Source: an uncultured Oscillospiraceae bacterium (lineage in GTDB: Bacteria; Bacillota; Clostridia; Oscillospirales; Acutalibacteraceae). From it: 29,735 bases of DNA. Below the pieces are notes generated by a model. It was not told the origin of the DNA. It saw only the letters and a list, made by a program, of their open reading frames with translations, and did not search any database. The stretch is from the NCBI GenBank assembly GCA_900553255.1, contig USCI01000025.1:1-29735 (forward strand). Direction: 5' to 3'. The position numbers and the translations under genes were made by a program. Shown here in pieces: positions 1 to 7,075 of the stretch (its first letter is position 1; every line of letters starts with the position of its first letter).

Positions 1-30
1 CAGCCCCCGGCCCGGTTTTTCTTATTCCGA

Positions 31-1365
31 TCAATACCGCTCAAGATAGCGGTCAAGTTCCCATTTGGTGATGCGGATCTTATACTCATCCCATTCTTCG
101 GTCTTATGGGTGACATATTTTTCAAAAATATGCTCACCGAGCGTCTCGCGCACGAGCGGATCCCGCTTCATCGCCCGCACCGCTTCCTTGAGGTTGGTCG
201 GCAGCTGCTCGATTCCCCGCTCCTCGCGCTCGTCCTCGGTCAGCTCAAAAATATTCCCGTCGGTCGAGCAGGGCGGACGCAGACCGCGGCGGATGCCGTC
301 CAGTCCGGCCGCCAGGCACAGCGCCAGGGTCAGATACGGATTCGCGGACGGATCCGGGTTGCGCAGCTCGATGCGCGTCCCCACCCCGCGGGAGGCCGGC
401 ACGCGCACCAGCGGACTGCGGTTGCTCGCCGACCAGGCGATATACACCGGCGCCTCATACCCCGAAACCAGCCGCTTATACGAGTTGACCAGCGGGTTGG
501 TCACCGCCGCCATGCCGCGGACGTGCTCGAGGATGCCCGCAATAAAGCTGTATGCGGTCTCGCTCAGCCCGAGTGCGTCGTCCGGGTCATAAAACGCGTT
601 TTTCCCGTCCTTCATCAGCGACATGTTCACATGCATGCCGCTGCCCGCCACGCCGTAAATCGGCTTGGGCATGAAGGTCGCATACAGATTATGGTCATGT
701 GCAATGGTCTTGACCACCAGCTTGAAGGTGACGATATTATCCGCCGCCGACAGCGCGTTGTCGTATTTGAAGTCGATTTCGTGCTGGCCGTTCGCCACCT
801 CGTGGTGGGACGCCTCGATCTCAAAACCCATATCCTCCAGCGTCAGGCACATATCCCGCCGCGCGCTCTCCCCGAGGTCGGTCGGTCCAAGCTCGAAATA
901 GGCGCCGCGATCCTGCGTCTTGGTGGTCGGGTGGCCGTTCTCATCGTTGGCAAACAGGAAAAATTCGCACTCCGGCCCGACGTTGAAGGACGAAAAGCCC
1001 ATCTCCTCCGCCTGCCGCAGCACCTTCTTGAGCAGGCCGCGCGGATCCCCCTCAAACGGGGTGCCGTCCGGCTTATACACGTCGCAGATCAGGCGCGCCA
1101 CCCGGCATTCCTCGCCATACCACGGGAAGATCGTAAAGGTGTCGAGATCCGGATACAGGTACATATCCGATTCCTCGATGCGCACAAAGCCCTCGATCGA
1201 GGAGCCGTCAAACATGCATTTGTTATTCAGCGCCTTTTCCAGCTGGCTCGCCGTGATCGCAATGTTTTTGAACGACCCAAATATATCGGTGAACTGCAGG
1301 CGGATAAACCGTACGTTTTCCTCCTCGACGATGCGGATGATGTCTTCGGCGGTAAATTTCGGCAT
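31..1365 (-). CDS. glnA: Glutamine synthetase, type I
   Basis: Makes glutamine from glutamate, ammonia and ATP in the cytoplasm; the main ammonia-assimilation enzyme. The start is the ATG beginning MPKFTAED, preceded by a GGAGAAAGGA ribosome site; an upstream in-frame extension of 26 codons overlaps the promoter and is unlikely. This gives 444 residues, the usual length of the Gram-positive GSI-alpha type. Visible family motifs: the N-terminal beta-grasp (FTDIFG), DGSSIEGF, the ATP and metal site around GPECEFFL, the GSGMHVN loop, NRSPLVRVP and the ELRNPDPSANPY stretch. No adenylylation-type C-terminal extension is seen. It stands alone behind its own promoter. I see no glnR-type repressor gene beside it. 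Confidence 0.97.
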   Translation of the reverse strand: MPKFTAEDIIRIVEEENVRFIRLQFTDIFGSFKNIAITASQLEKALNNKCMFDGSSIEGFVRIEESDMYLYPDLDTFTIFPWYGEECRVARLICDVYKPDGTPFEGDPRGLLKKVLRQAEEMGFSSFNVGPECEFFLFANDENGHPTTKTQDRGAYFELGPTDLGESARRDMCLTLEDMGFEIEASHHEVANGQHEIDFKYDNALSAADNIVTFKLVVKTIAHDHNLYATFMPKPIYGVAGSGMHVNMSLMKDGKNAFYDPDDALGLSETAYSFIAGILEHVRGMAAVTNPLVNSYKRLVSGYEAPVYIAWSASNRSPLVRVPASRGVGTRIELRNPDPSANPYLTLALCLAAGLDGIRRGLRPPCSTDGNIFELTEDEREERGIEQLPTNLKEAVRAMKRDPLVRETLGEHIFEKYVTHKTEEWDEYKIRITKWELDRYLERY

Positions 1366-1413
1366 GCTTGACCATTCCTTTCTCCAATGGGGTGCGGAAA
1401 TGACGATGGAAAT

Positions 1414-1443
1414 ATTATAGAATTCCGGGGCGGTTTTTGTCAA
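1414..1443 (-). promoter_or_regulatory. glnA promoter (sigma-A type)
   Basis: On the minus strand TTGACA (1438-1443) is followed after 18 bp by TATAAT (1414-1419), both perfect consensus hexamers. The expected transcript start is about 1407, giving a leader of roughly 40 nt before the glnA start codon. I looked for a GlnR/TnrA box (TGTNA-N7-TNACA) and saw no clear one. Confidence 0.8.
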
Positions 1444-1490
1444 TCATCATCGCCCATAATAATCCGGGCCCCCGGATGCGGACAAATGGC

Positions 1491-1536
1491 AAAAAAGCTA
1501 AAGGCGGGCCGCAAAGCGCTCCCCTTGCAGCCCGCC
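1491..1536 (-). terminator. Terminator after the galM-small gene unit
   Basis: On the minus strand GGCGGGC (1530-1536) pairs with GCCCGCC (1503-1509), with further pairing inside the loop (GCAAG with CTTTGC). It is followed by the T-rich run read from 1502 to 1491. It lies between the stop of the small gene at 1549 and the glnA promoter, so it separates the two units. Confidence 0.65.
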
Positions 1537-1548
1537 CATGCAGCCCCT

Positions 1549-1839
1549 TTACCCGCGGCGCTTCCAGACAACCAGCTCTGCGTCCGCGCCGCCGTTTCCG
1601 TATTCATACACCACAAGCTGTCCCTCGTCGGCCGCAAGCCCATAGCAGCGCTCACTGCCCTGCCGGCAGACCTCCGCCCCGTAATACCGCTTTTCATCGT
1701 CCAGCAGCTTCGCCGTCCGCCCATTGGGCAGGCGGCACTCCAGATTGATAAAATCCCCCTTGAGCTCATGCAGCTGTGTGACCGTTTTCAGTTCCTCTAT
1801 CCCGAGCATCCAAAACTCTTCGAGCAGCTTCTTTTCCAT
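1549..1839 (-). CDS. Small hypothetical protein (96 aa)
   Basis: I do not recognise the family. The protein is soluble, acidic and without membrane segments or a signal peptide. It has a predicted mix of beta-strand segments (VTQLHELKGDFINLEC, QLVVYEYGNG) that would fit a small beta-rich fold. Translation is well supported: AAGGAG lies 7 nt before the ATG and the galM stop codon TAA is part of that same ribosome site, so the gene is very likely co-translated with galM. A terminator follows the stop. The coupling to galM suggests a carbohydrate-related or simple accessory role, but that is inference from position only. Confidence 0.75.
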   Translation of the reverse strand: MEKKLLEEFWMLGIEELKTVTQLHELKGDFINLECRLPNGRTAKLLDDEKRYYGAEVCRQGSERCYGLAADEGQLVVYEYGNGGADAELVVWKRRG

Positions 1840-1849
1840 AAGGTTCTCC

Positions 1850-2869
1850 TTACCGGCTGAACCGGTATTCCGTCACCGAGCGGAACACCTCGCCCGGGCG
1901 CAGCACGGCAGACGGGTATTCCGGATGGTTCGGGGTGTCCGGAAAATGCTGCGTCTCCGCACAGAACGCCTGGAAATGCCCCATCGGCTTCCCGCCCTTT
2001 CCGGTTTTCTCCTCGAGCGCACCCGCCGTATACAGCTGCACCCCCGGCTGGTCGGTCCAGCATTCCATCCGGATGCCGGTACGCGGCGAAACCGCCGTCA
2101 GCGCCCGGCGGAAGCCTTCCCCGCACAGTACAAAGTTATGGTCATAGCCCTGCAGCTCAGGCGAAAAATCCCGGCCGATCGCCTTCGCCGCGCGGAAATC
2201 GAACGGCGTCCCCTCCACCGGCGCAAGCTCGCCTGTCGGGATCAGCTTGTCATCCACCGGCATATACCGGTCCGCCTCAATCTGCAGCTCCGTATCGCGG
2301 ACATCCGGGCCGTCAAAGCCGTTGAGATTGAAATACGCGTGGTTGGTCAGATTCAGAACGGTGGGCGCATCGGTGCGCGCCTCGTACCGGATGGTCAGCG
2401 CATTCGCCGCCGTCACCGTGAAGGTCACCGCCGTTTCCAGCCGGCCGGGATAGCCTTCCTCCCCGTCCTCGGCGGTGCAGGTAAACCGCACCGACGGCTC
2501 GCCGCCGTCACTGAGCACCTGCGCCGCCCACAGCTTGCGGTCAAAACCGCTGAAGCCGCCGTGCAGATGCTCCACATCATGCTCGTTCAGACCGAGCGTA
2601 TACGTTTTCCCATCCAGGGTAAAGCGCCCGTCCGCAATCCGGTTGGCATAGCGGCCGATCGTCGCCCCCTGATAGGAATGGTTATTCTCCCGGTAGTCGT
2701 CCAGCGTATCAAAGCCCAGGATCACATCCCGGCCGCCGAACCGCACCGCCTGCAGCGTGGCACCGTAATTGAGCACCGTCACCTCCAGGCCGCCCGCACC
2801 ACAAAGATCATACCGCCGCACAATACAGCCATCCGGCAGGCACCCGAATTCCTTTACTTCAATACCCAC
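1850..2869 (-). CDS. galM: Aldose 1-epimerase (mutarotase)
   Basis: Interconverts the alpha and beta anomers of galactose/glucose in the cytoplasm, feeding the Leloir pathway. I place the start at a GTG (2867-2869): GGAGG lies 8 nt upstream, whereas the longer ATG extension to 2941 would include the promoter. That leaves 339 residues, normal for the family. Motifs in order: NYGATLQAV, GRYANRIADG, LHGG followed by GF (substrate-binding His), TNHAYFNLNG (second catalytic-site His region), the PVDGTPFDFR-like segment, YDHNFVL and GVQLYTA. The neighbouring genes are not other Leloir enzymes, so galM here is part of a two-gene unit with the small gene at 1549-1839. Confidence 0.93.
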   Translation of the reverse strand: MGIEVKEFGCLPDGCIVRRYDLCGAGGLEVTVLNYGATLQAVRFGGRDVILGFDTLDDYRENNHSYQGATIGRYANRIADGRFTLDGKTYTLGLNEHDVEHLHGGFSGFDRKLWAAQVLSDGGEPSVRFTCTAEDGEEGYPGRLETAVTFTVTAANALTIRYEARTDAPTVLNLTNHAYFNLNGFDGPDVRDTELQIEADRYMPVDDKLIPTGELAPVEGTPFDFRAAKAIGRDFSPELQGYDHNFVLCGEGFRRALTAVSPRTGIRMECWTDQPGVQLYTAGALEEKTGKGGKPMGHFQAFCAETQHFPDTPNHPEYPSAVLRPGEVFRSVTEYRFSR

Positions 2870-2912
2870 GTTCCTGTCCTCCTTTTTTGCCGTAGTCTCA
2901 GCGTTTCTTTTG

Positions 2913-2941
2913 ATTATTACATATTTTTCTGCCAAAAGCAA
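2913..2941 (-). promoter_or_regulatory. galM: galM promoter
   Basis: Minus-strand TTGCTT (2936-2941), a 17-bp spacer and AATAAT (2913-2918) with a TG one base upstream (extended -10). The predicted start is about 40 nt before the GTG start codon. The rest of the galM-mntP intergenic region (2942-3129) holds AT-rich and loosely self-complementary sequence that I cannot assign. Confidence 0.5.
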
Positions 2942-3129
2942 TACAATCTTATGTCGGAACGGCGGCCGGTATCCCTTCTTTTTGGGTAATCGGCTGCGGT
3001 CGTCTCCTGTGGAAAAGCGGATGAGGCTCCCTTTCGTCCGGCGCAGCAGCCAACTGCGTCGTTTTTACCGATTTCATTTTACCACACCGAGCGGCCGGCC
3101 TTCAACAGTTGGGTTTGACCCCTGCCGCA

Positions 3130-3158
3130 TTGACAAGCACGCACGCCTGCGATATAAT
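3130..3158 (+). promoter_or_regulatory. mntP: mntP promoter, perfect sigma-A consensus
   Basis: TTGACA (3130-3135), a 17-bp spacer and TATAAT (3153-3158). Transcription should begin near 3165, leaving a leader of only about 50 nt, too short for the yybP-ykoY manganese riboswitch that precedes many mntP genes. A perfect promoter on an efflux gene implies a repressor or some other control, but I see no obvious palindromic operator over it. Confidence 0.85.
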
Positions 3159-3216
3159 ATTTTTTTCTGCTGCACAGTATACCTTCAACACCCGCGCGAA
3201 AGGATGCGTCGTTTTC

Positions 3217-3846
3217 ATGGATATAATCACGCTGCTCCTGCTCTCGGCGAGTCTCGCCATGGATGCCTTTGCCGTGTGCGTCTCCAGCGGTATGGTGATC
3301 TGCCATATCCGGGCAACCCCCATCCTCAAAATGGCCGGCAGCTTTGGCCTCTTCCAGGGACTCATGCCGCTCATCGGCTACACCATCGCCCGCACCTTTG
3401 CCGACAAAATCCAGGCCATCGATCACTGGCTGGCCTTTGTGCTGCTGGCTTTCATCGGCGGTAAGATGCTTTTTGAGGTATGGCGGGAACGCGGACAGCC
3501 GCAGGAACATCCGAAGGGCGATCCCTGCGAATGGAAAAACCTGTTCGTGATGTCCATCGCCACAAGCATCGACGCTCTCGCTGTCGGCGCTTCCCTCGCC
3601 GTAATGCCGGCCACCGGCGTACTGGGTCTGCCGCTCGGGTATCTGATCTGCTGCGGTGTGATCGCGCTGGTAACCTTTCTCATCTGTATCATCGGCGTCA
3701 TCATCGGCTGCCGCACCGGCGCGCTGCTCGGCCGCAAAGCCGAAATTATCGGCGGTATCGTGCTCATCGGCATCGGAGTCAAGATCCTGCTCGAGCACCT
3801 GGGCGTTCTTGAAGCCATCGGCAACTGGTTTTCCGGTCTGGCGTAA
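3217..3846 (+). CDS. mntP: Manganese efflux pump MntP
   Basis: Exports Mn2+ across the cytoplasmic membrane. The start is the ATG before DIITLLLL, with AAAGGA about 11 nt upstream; the longer reading from 3109 would begin upstream of the promoter and is rejected. Length 209 aa, close to the family's usual 180-200. Six hydrophobic segments in two three-helix halves are visible. Each half carries the family's conserved membrane Asp motif: MDAFAV (Asp16) in helix 1 and SIDALAVGAS in helix 4. The final Gly-rich helix (GGIVLIGIGVKIL) is also typical. The gene is monocistronic and convergent with azlCD across the hairpin block that follows. Confidence 0.93.
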   Translation: MDIITLLLLSASLAMDAFAVCVSSGMVICHIRATPILKMAGSFGLFQGLMPLIGYTIARTFADKIQAIDHWLAFVLLAFIGGKMLFEVWRERGQPQEHPKGDPCEWKNLFVMSIATSIDALAVGASLAVMPATGVLGLPLGYLICCGVIALVTFLICIIGVIIGCRTGALLGRKAEIIGGIVLIGIGVKILLEHLGVLEAIGNWFSGLA

Positions 3847-3856
3847 GGATACATAT

Positions 3857-3898
3857 ACGGGGCGCTGCCCCGTACCCCGCGGCCTTTTACAAAAGGCC
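3857..3898. repeat. Tandem-hairpin module (copy 1) after mntP
   Basis: Two adjacent inverted repeats: ACGGGGC/GCCCCGT (3857-3873) and GGCCTTTT/AAAAGGCC (3881-3898). Read on the minus strand it has the same order of parts as 4085-4129 read on the plus strand: T/A-rich GC hairpin, GCGGGGT linker, G/C hairpin. There is no coding sequence here. It may help end mntP transcripts, though no clear T-run follows. Between 3899 and 4007 I see nothing assignable. Confidence 0.6.
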
Positions 3899-4007
3899 GG
3901 CGAAAATATAAATTCTCTGTTTCCGGTATTCCGGGCCGAACACGATGCAATGCCTGCACACCCCATTGGCTGTGTGACCGTCGAGCAGCCATAGACCGTC
4001 TCGCAAA

Positions 4008-4329
4008 AGCCGTCCCCGCTGCGGGGACGGCTCAGACTGTCAAAAAAGTCGTTTCGCAAAAAATAATGCACAAAAAGTTTTCGCCCGCCTTTTTCGAAAA
4101 GGCGGCGGGGTCAAGGGGCGGAGCCCTTGGCGCGTCCCGCAGGACGCGAAATCCTTTGCTTTCATAAGGATCAGGAAGGGAGACGCAACAGCCCGGTGGG
4201 CTGTTGCGTCGTGGGAAACCCTATCAAGGGGTTTCCCGATGCGGCGTATCACGCCGCATTTGGGCAACCTGCTATCTGCCAACCAGTTTTTCGACACGCT
4301 GAGCCGTCCCCGCTGCGGCGGGGACGGCT
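4008..4329. repeat. MITE-like element with terminal inverted repeats and an array of hairpins
   Basis: The ends are inverted copies of each other over about 40 bp. Each begins with AGCCGTCCCCGC, continues with a near-palindrome to GGGGACGGCT and then a CAG-NN-TGTC-A-rich stretch (4008-4048 and, inverted, 4329-4286). Inside lie further perfect stems: CCGCCTTTT (4085-4105), CAAGGG (4112-4129), CGCGTCC (4131-4148), ATCCTT (4151-4171), a 13-bp stem (4182-4210), GGGAAACCC (4213-4237) and ATGCGGCG (4239-4259). The right terminal stem (4302-4329) is followed by TTTTT in the plus direction, and the left one reads out into TTTT on the minus strand, so each end can act as an outward terminator. No transposase and no clear target-site duplication are visible. 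Short open frames across it look spurious. Confidence 0.7.
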
Positions 4330-4331
4330 TT

Positions 4332-4661
4332 TTAATTGGCAAACGGTATTTTCATCAGCCATTCCACCGCAAACACCGTTGCGGTAGAGGCCAGCGCGAC
4401 CGGCAGCAGCGACAGCCGCAGCCACGACAGCACCAGTGCCACCGCTACACCGGCGAGTGCCGACCAGGGGGTTGCGGTCGCGTCGAGCACCGACGGGAAA
4501 ATCATCGCGCCCAGCACCGCATACGGCATATAAAACAGCACCGACTGCACAAACCGGTTCTGCACCTGCCGGCGCATCAGGGTCAGCGGCAGCGCGCGCG
4601 GGATATAGGTCACCACCGCCATCACCAGCACGCCGAGCACCCAGTAGACCATATCGCTCAT
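4332..4661 (-). CDS. azlD: Branched-chain amino acid exporter small subunit AzlD
   Basis: Small membrane partner of AzlC in the LIV-E type exporter for branched-chain amino acids and analogues. It has 109 residues and four hydrophobic segments, with the AzlD-type TYIPRALPL motif in the first loop and FVQSVLFYMPYAVLGAM in the second helix. The start ATG overlaps the azlC stop (ATGA), so translation is coupled. Its TAA stop (4332-4334) sits directly beside the right terminal hairpin of the repeat element, so that element forms its 3' end region. A longer reading extending upstream in this frame is only a shadow of azlC. Confidence 0.92.
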   Translation of the reverse strand: MSDMVYWVLGVLVMAVVTYIPRALPLTLMRRQVQNRFVQSVLFYMPYAVLGAMIFPSVLDATATPWSALAGVAVALVLSWLRLSLLPVALASTATVFAVEWLMKIPFAN

Positions 4662-5380
4662 ACGGCTGCCTCCTCTCCGGAGGCTTCCACCGGGAAGCGC
4701 AACGCGCCGAACACCGCCGCGAGGATGGCGCAGAGGATCAGCGCCCAGCCGGACGGGATCAGGCGCAGCCCCGGCAGGTACCGGAACAGGCAGGACAGGC
4801 CGATCGCGATCAGCGCCACCGCCGCGATCGGATGCGAATCCCGCGCCGCCGGGGTGATGATCGCGATGAACATCGCATAAAGCGCAATTCCCAGCGCGCT
4901 CGACAGCGATGCGGGCAGCACCGCGCCGGCGAGTGCACCGGCAAGCGTCCCCAGCACCCAGCCCCCATACGGGCCGGCGGCGAGGCCGGTCAGGAACCAT
5001 CCAGACAGGGTGCCGTCCTTGCGCATGGCAAGGAAAAAGATCTCATCGGTCACGCCATTGGCAATCAGCAGCCGCTTGAACAGCGGCATTTTGCCGAGTT
5101 TTTGGGACAGCGACAGCGACATGAGCATATAGCGGATATTGATGATGAACACCGTTACGCCGATCTCCGGCAGCGGCGCGTGGCGGATCAGCAGGCCGGC
5201 ACCGGCCTGCTGGCCGGCGGAGGTGAAATTGCTCATCGAGATCAGCACCACCAGCGGCCACGGCAGGCCGCTGGCCACCGCCGAGACCGCAAACGCAAAG
5301 GACACCGGAAAATAGCCGAGCATGATCGGCAGCCCATAACGGAAGCCCTGCGCAAAACGGTTCAAACGTCCTGGTTCCAT
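4658..5380 (-). CDS. azlC: Branched-chain amino acid exporter large subunit AzlC
   Basis: Large subunit of the AzlCD exporter in the cytoplasmic membrane. It has 240 residues and a series of hydrophobic helices. Family landmarks: FRYGLPIMLGYFPVSFAFAV at the N-terminus, SNFTSAGQQAG (the conserved AzlC loop) and NIRYMLMSLSLSQ. The ATG at 5380 has GAGGAAAGG upstream at somewhat long spacing (about 13 nt). It lies 219 nt downstream of livF on the same strand, with a hairpin between. Placing an exporter behind the importer for the same amino acids fits homeostatic control, but whether they share a transcript is not clear from sequence. Confidence 0.92.
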   Translation of the reverse strand: MEPGRLNRFAQGFRYGLPIMLGYFPVSFAFAVSAVASGLPWPLVVLISMSNFTSAGQQAGAGLLIRHAPLPEIGVTVFIINIRYMLMSLSLSQKLGKMPLFKRLLIANGVTDEIFFLAMRKDGTLSGWFLTGLAAGPYGGWVLGTLAGALAGAVLPASLSSALGIALYAMFIAIITPAARDSHPIAAVALIAIGLSCLFRYLPGLRLIPSGWALILCAILAAVFGALRFPVEASGEEAAV

Positions 5381-5433
5381 GACTAGTCAATCGCCTTTCC
5401 TCTTGATGATCCGGCCGGCACCGGCACCACGTG

Positions 5434-5464
5434 AAAACGCAGCCGGCAGAACCTGCCGGCTGCG
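5434..5464 (-). terminator. Hairpin between livF and azlC
   Basis: A perfect 12-bp inverted repeat (CGCAGCCGGCAG, loop of 3) at 5438-5464, followed on the minus strand by TTTT (5437-5434). It would stop or attenuate liv transcription before azlC. The T-run is short, so partial read-through is plausible. The remainder of the 219-nt gap holds no recognisable promoter. Confidence 0.6.
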
Positions 5465-5599
5465 TGGTATTGCCAGGTAGGGCAGGCCCTGTGCGGCAAA
5501 GCCGATAACCTTCGGCGCGCGGCCGGGCGCCATGCTGCCGCACCGCAAAGGCATGCCTTTCCCCTTCCGCTGCCGGAACCGTTCTGCCCGGCCTGTGTC

Positions 5600-6301
5600 T
5601 CAGGCGCCGAGGTAGGCCCGGCGGATCTCCTCGTTATTGAGCAGGTCGGCCGCGTCGCCCTCCATAAACAGCGTGCCGGTCTCCAGCACATAGGCACGCC
5701 GGGAAATCGACAGCGCCATCTTCGCATTCTGCTCCACCAGCAGCACCGTCGTTCCGTCCCGGTTGACCTCGGTGATACAGTCAAAAATCTCCTGCACCAG
5801 AATCGGGGACAGTCCCATCGACGGCTCGTCCAGCAGCAGCATCTTCGGCCGGGACATCAGCGCACGGCCGATCGCCAGCATCTGCTGTTCACCGCCGGAC
5901 AGGGTGCCGGCGAGCTGCTTGCGCCGCTCCTTCAGGCGGGGAAAACGGGTGAATACCTTTTCCAGATCCTCCGCAATACCGGCGCCCTTGCGGATAAACG
6001 CTCCCATCTCCAGATTTTCCTGCACGGTCATGCTCGCAAACACCCGGCGGCCTTCCGGCACCTGCGCAAGGCCCTGCCGCACGATCTTATGCGGCTCGGT
6101 TTTCGCAATGCTGCTGCCCAGAAAGGTGATGTCGCCGGTTTTCGAGCGCAGAAGACCGGACACGGTATGCATGGCGGTGGTTTTGCCCGCGCCGTTGGCG
6201 CCGATGAGCGAGACAATTTCCCCCTCCTCCACATGGAAGGACAGGCCCTTGAGCGCGTGGATGGCGCCATAATACACGTTGATATCGGTTACGTTCAGCA
6301 T
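5600..6301 (-). CDS. livF: Branched-chain amino acid ABC transporter, ATP-binding protein LivF
   Basis: One of the two ATPases of the high-affinity leucine/isoleucine/valine importer, acting at the inner face of the membrane. It has 233 aa, the normal length. Walker A is GANGAGKTT (residues 34-42), the ABC signature is LSGGEQQ, and Walker B is MLLLDEPSMGLSP, which matches LivF rather than LivG. The C-terminal RRAYLGA is typical of LivF. GGAGGG lies 6 nt before the ATG. It is last in livKHMGF, 12 nt after livG. Confidence 0.95.
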   Translation of the reverse strand: MLNVTDINVYYGAIHALKGLSFHVEEGEIVSLIGANGAGKTTAMHTVSGLLRSKTGDITFLGSSIAKTEPHKIVRQGLAQVPEGRRVFASMTVQENLEMGAFIRKGAGIAEDLEKVFTRFPRLKERRKQLAGTLSGGEQQMLAIGRALMSRPKMLLLDEPSMGLSPILVQEIFDCITEVNRDGTTVLLVEQNAKMALSISRRAYVLETGTLFMEGDAADLLNNEEIRRAYLGA

Positions 6302-6313
6302 ACAGCACCCTCC

Positions 6314-7072
6314 TCAGCCGCCAAGATAGGCTTTGATGACCCGCTCGTCCGACCGGATTTCCTCCGGCGTACCGGAGGCGATCAGCGTGCCGTAATCCAG
6401 CACATAAATCCGTTCGCAGACGCCCATGACCAGCGCCATATCATGCTCGATGAGCAGGATGCCCACGCCGAACATATCCCGGATCCGCCGGATGGTTTCC
6501 ATCAGCTCCCGCGTTTCGGTCGGGTTCATGCCGGCGGCCGGCTCGTCGAGCAGCAGGATTTTCGGTTCCGAGGCAATCGCACGCAGAATTTCCAGCTTGC
6601 GCTGCTGGCCGTACGGCAGATTCGCCGCCATCTGGTCGGCGGTATCCTCCATTTCGAAAATGCGCAGCAGTTCCTTCGCCTTTTCGGTCACCCGCGCTTC
6701 CTCTTTCCAGTAGCGCGGCAGCCGGAACATGCTCTCGATCACCGTATAATGCATATTCTGGTTCATTGCCACCTTGATGTTATCCAGCACCGACATATGC
6801 TTGAACAGCCGGATATTCTGGAAGGTGCGCGCGATGCCCAGGCGGTTGATCTGGTAAGGCTTCTTGCCGATGATGCTTTTGCCGCAGAAGCGGATGGCTC
6901 CCTTGGTGGGCGCATACACCCCGGTCAGCAGGTTGAACACCGTCGTTTTGCCCGCGCCGTTGGGACCGATGAGACCGATGATCTCCCGCTCATCCACCGT
7001 CAGGTACACGTCGTCGAGCGCACGCAGGCCGCCGAACTGTATGCCGAGGTCCTTGGTTTCCAGCAACGGCAT
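6314..7072 (-). CDS. livG: Branched-chain amino acid ABC transporter, ATP-binding protein LivG
   Basis: Second ATPase of the Liv importer. It has 252 aa with Walker A GPNGAGKTT (residues 36-44), the LivG-type signature LPYGQQRKLEI in place of LSGGQ, Walker B ILLLDEPAAGMNP and the H-loop ILLIEHDM. The C-terminal half has the longer helical insert (SMFRLPRYWKEE) that separates LivG from LivF. Its ribosome site GGGGAGG lies inside the last codons of livM, so translation is coupled. Confidence 0.95.
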   Translation of the reverse strand: MPLLETKDLGIQFGGLRALDDVYLTVDEREIIGLIGPNGAGKTTVFNLLTGVYAPTKGAIRFCGKSIIGKKPYQINRLGIARTFQNIRLFKHMSVLDNIKVAMNQNMHYTVIESMFRLPRYWKEEARVTEKAKELLRIFEMEDTADQMAANLPYGQQRKLEILRAIASEPKILLLDEPAAGMNPTETRELMETIRRIRDMFGVGILLIEHDMALVMGVCERIYVLDYGTLIASGTPEEIRSDERVIKAYLGG

Positions 7073-7075
7073 CGG

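Noticed and set aside
106..1371. Long plus-strand open frames opposite glnA
   Set aside because: They are shadows of glnA in GC-rich sequence, with Arg/His/Pro-rich translations and no ribosome sites. The same applies to the long plus-strand frames opposite the liv operon, galM, proBA and the M16 gene.
3000..3216. yybP-ykoY manganese riboswitch upstream of mntP
   Set aside because: The conserved riboswitch sequence blocks are absent, and the predicted transcript leader is too short to hold it.
3079..4071. Minus-strand 330-codon frame opposite mntP
   Set aside because: It runs through the hairpin repeats and antisense to mntP, its composition is unlike a real protein, and it has no ribosome site.
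4008..4329. Insertion sequence with a transposase
   Set aside because: The element is only about 320 bp and no frame in it resembles a transposase; at most it is a non-autonomous derivative.
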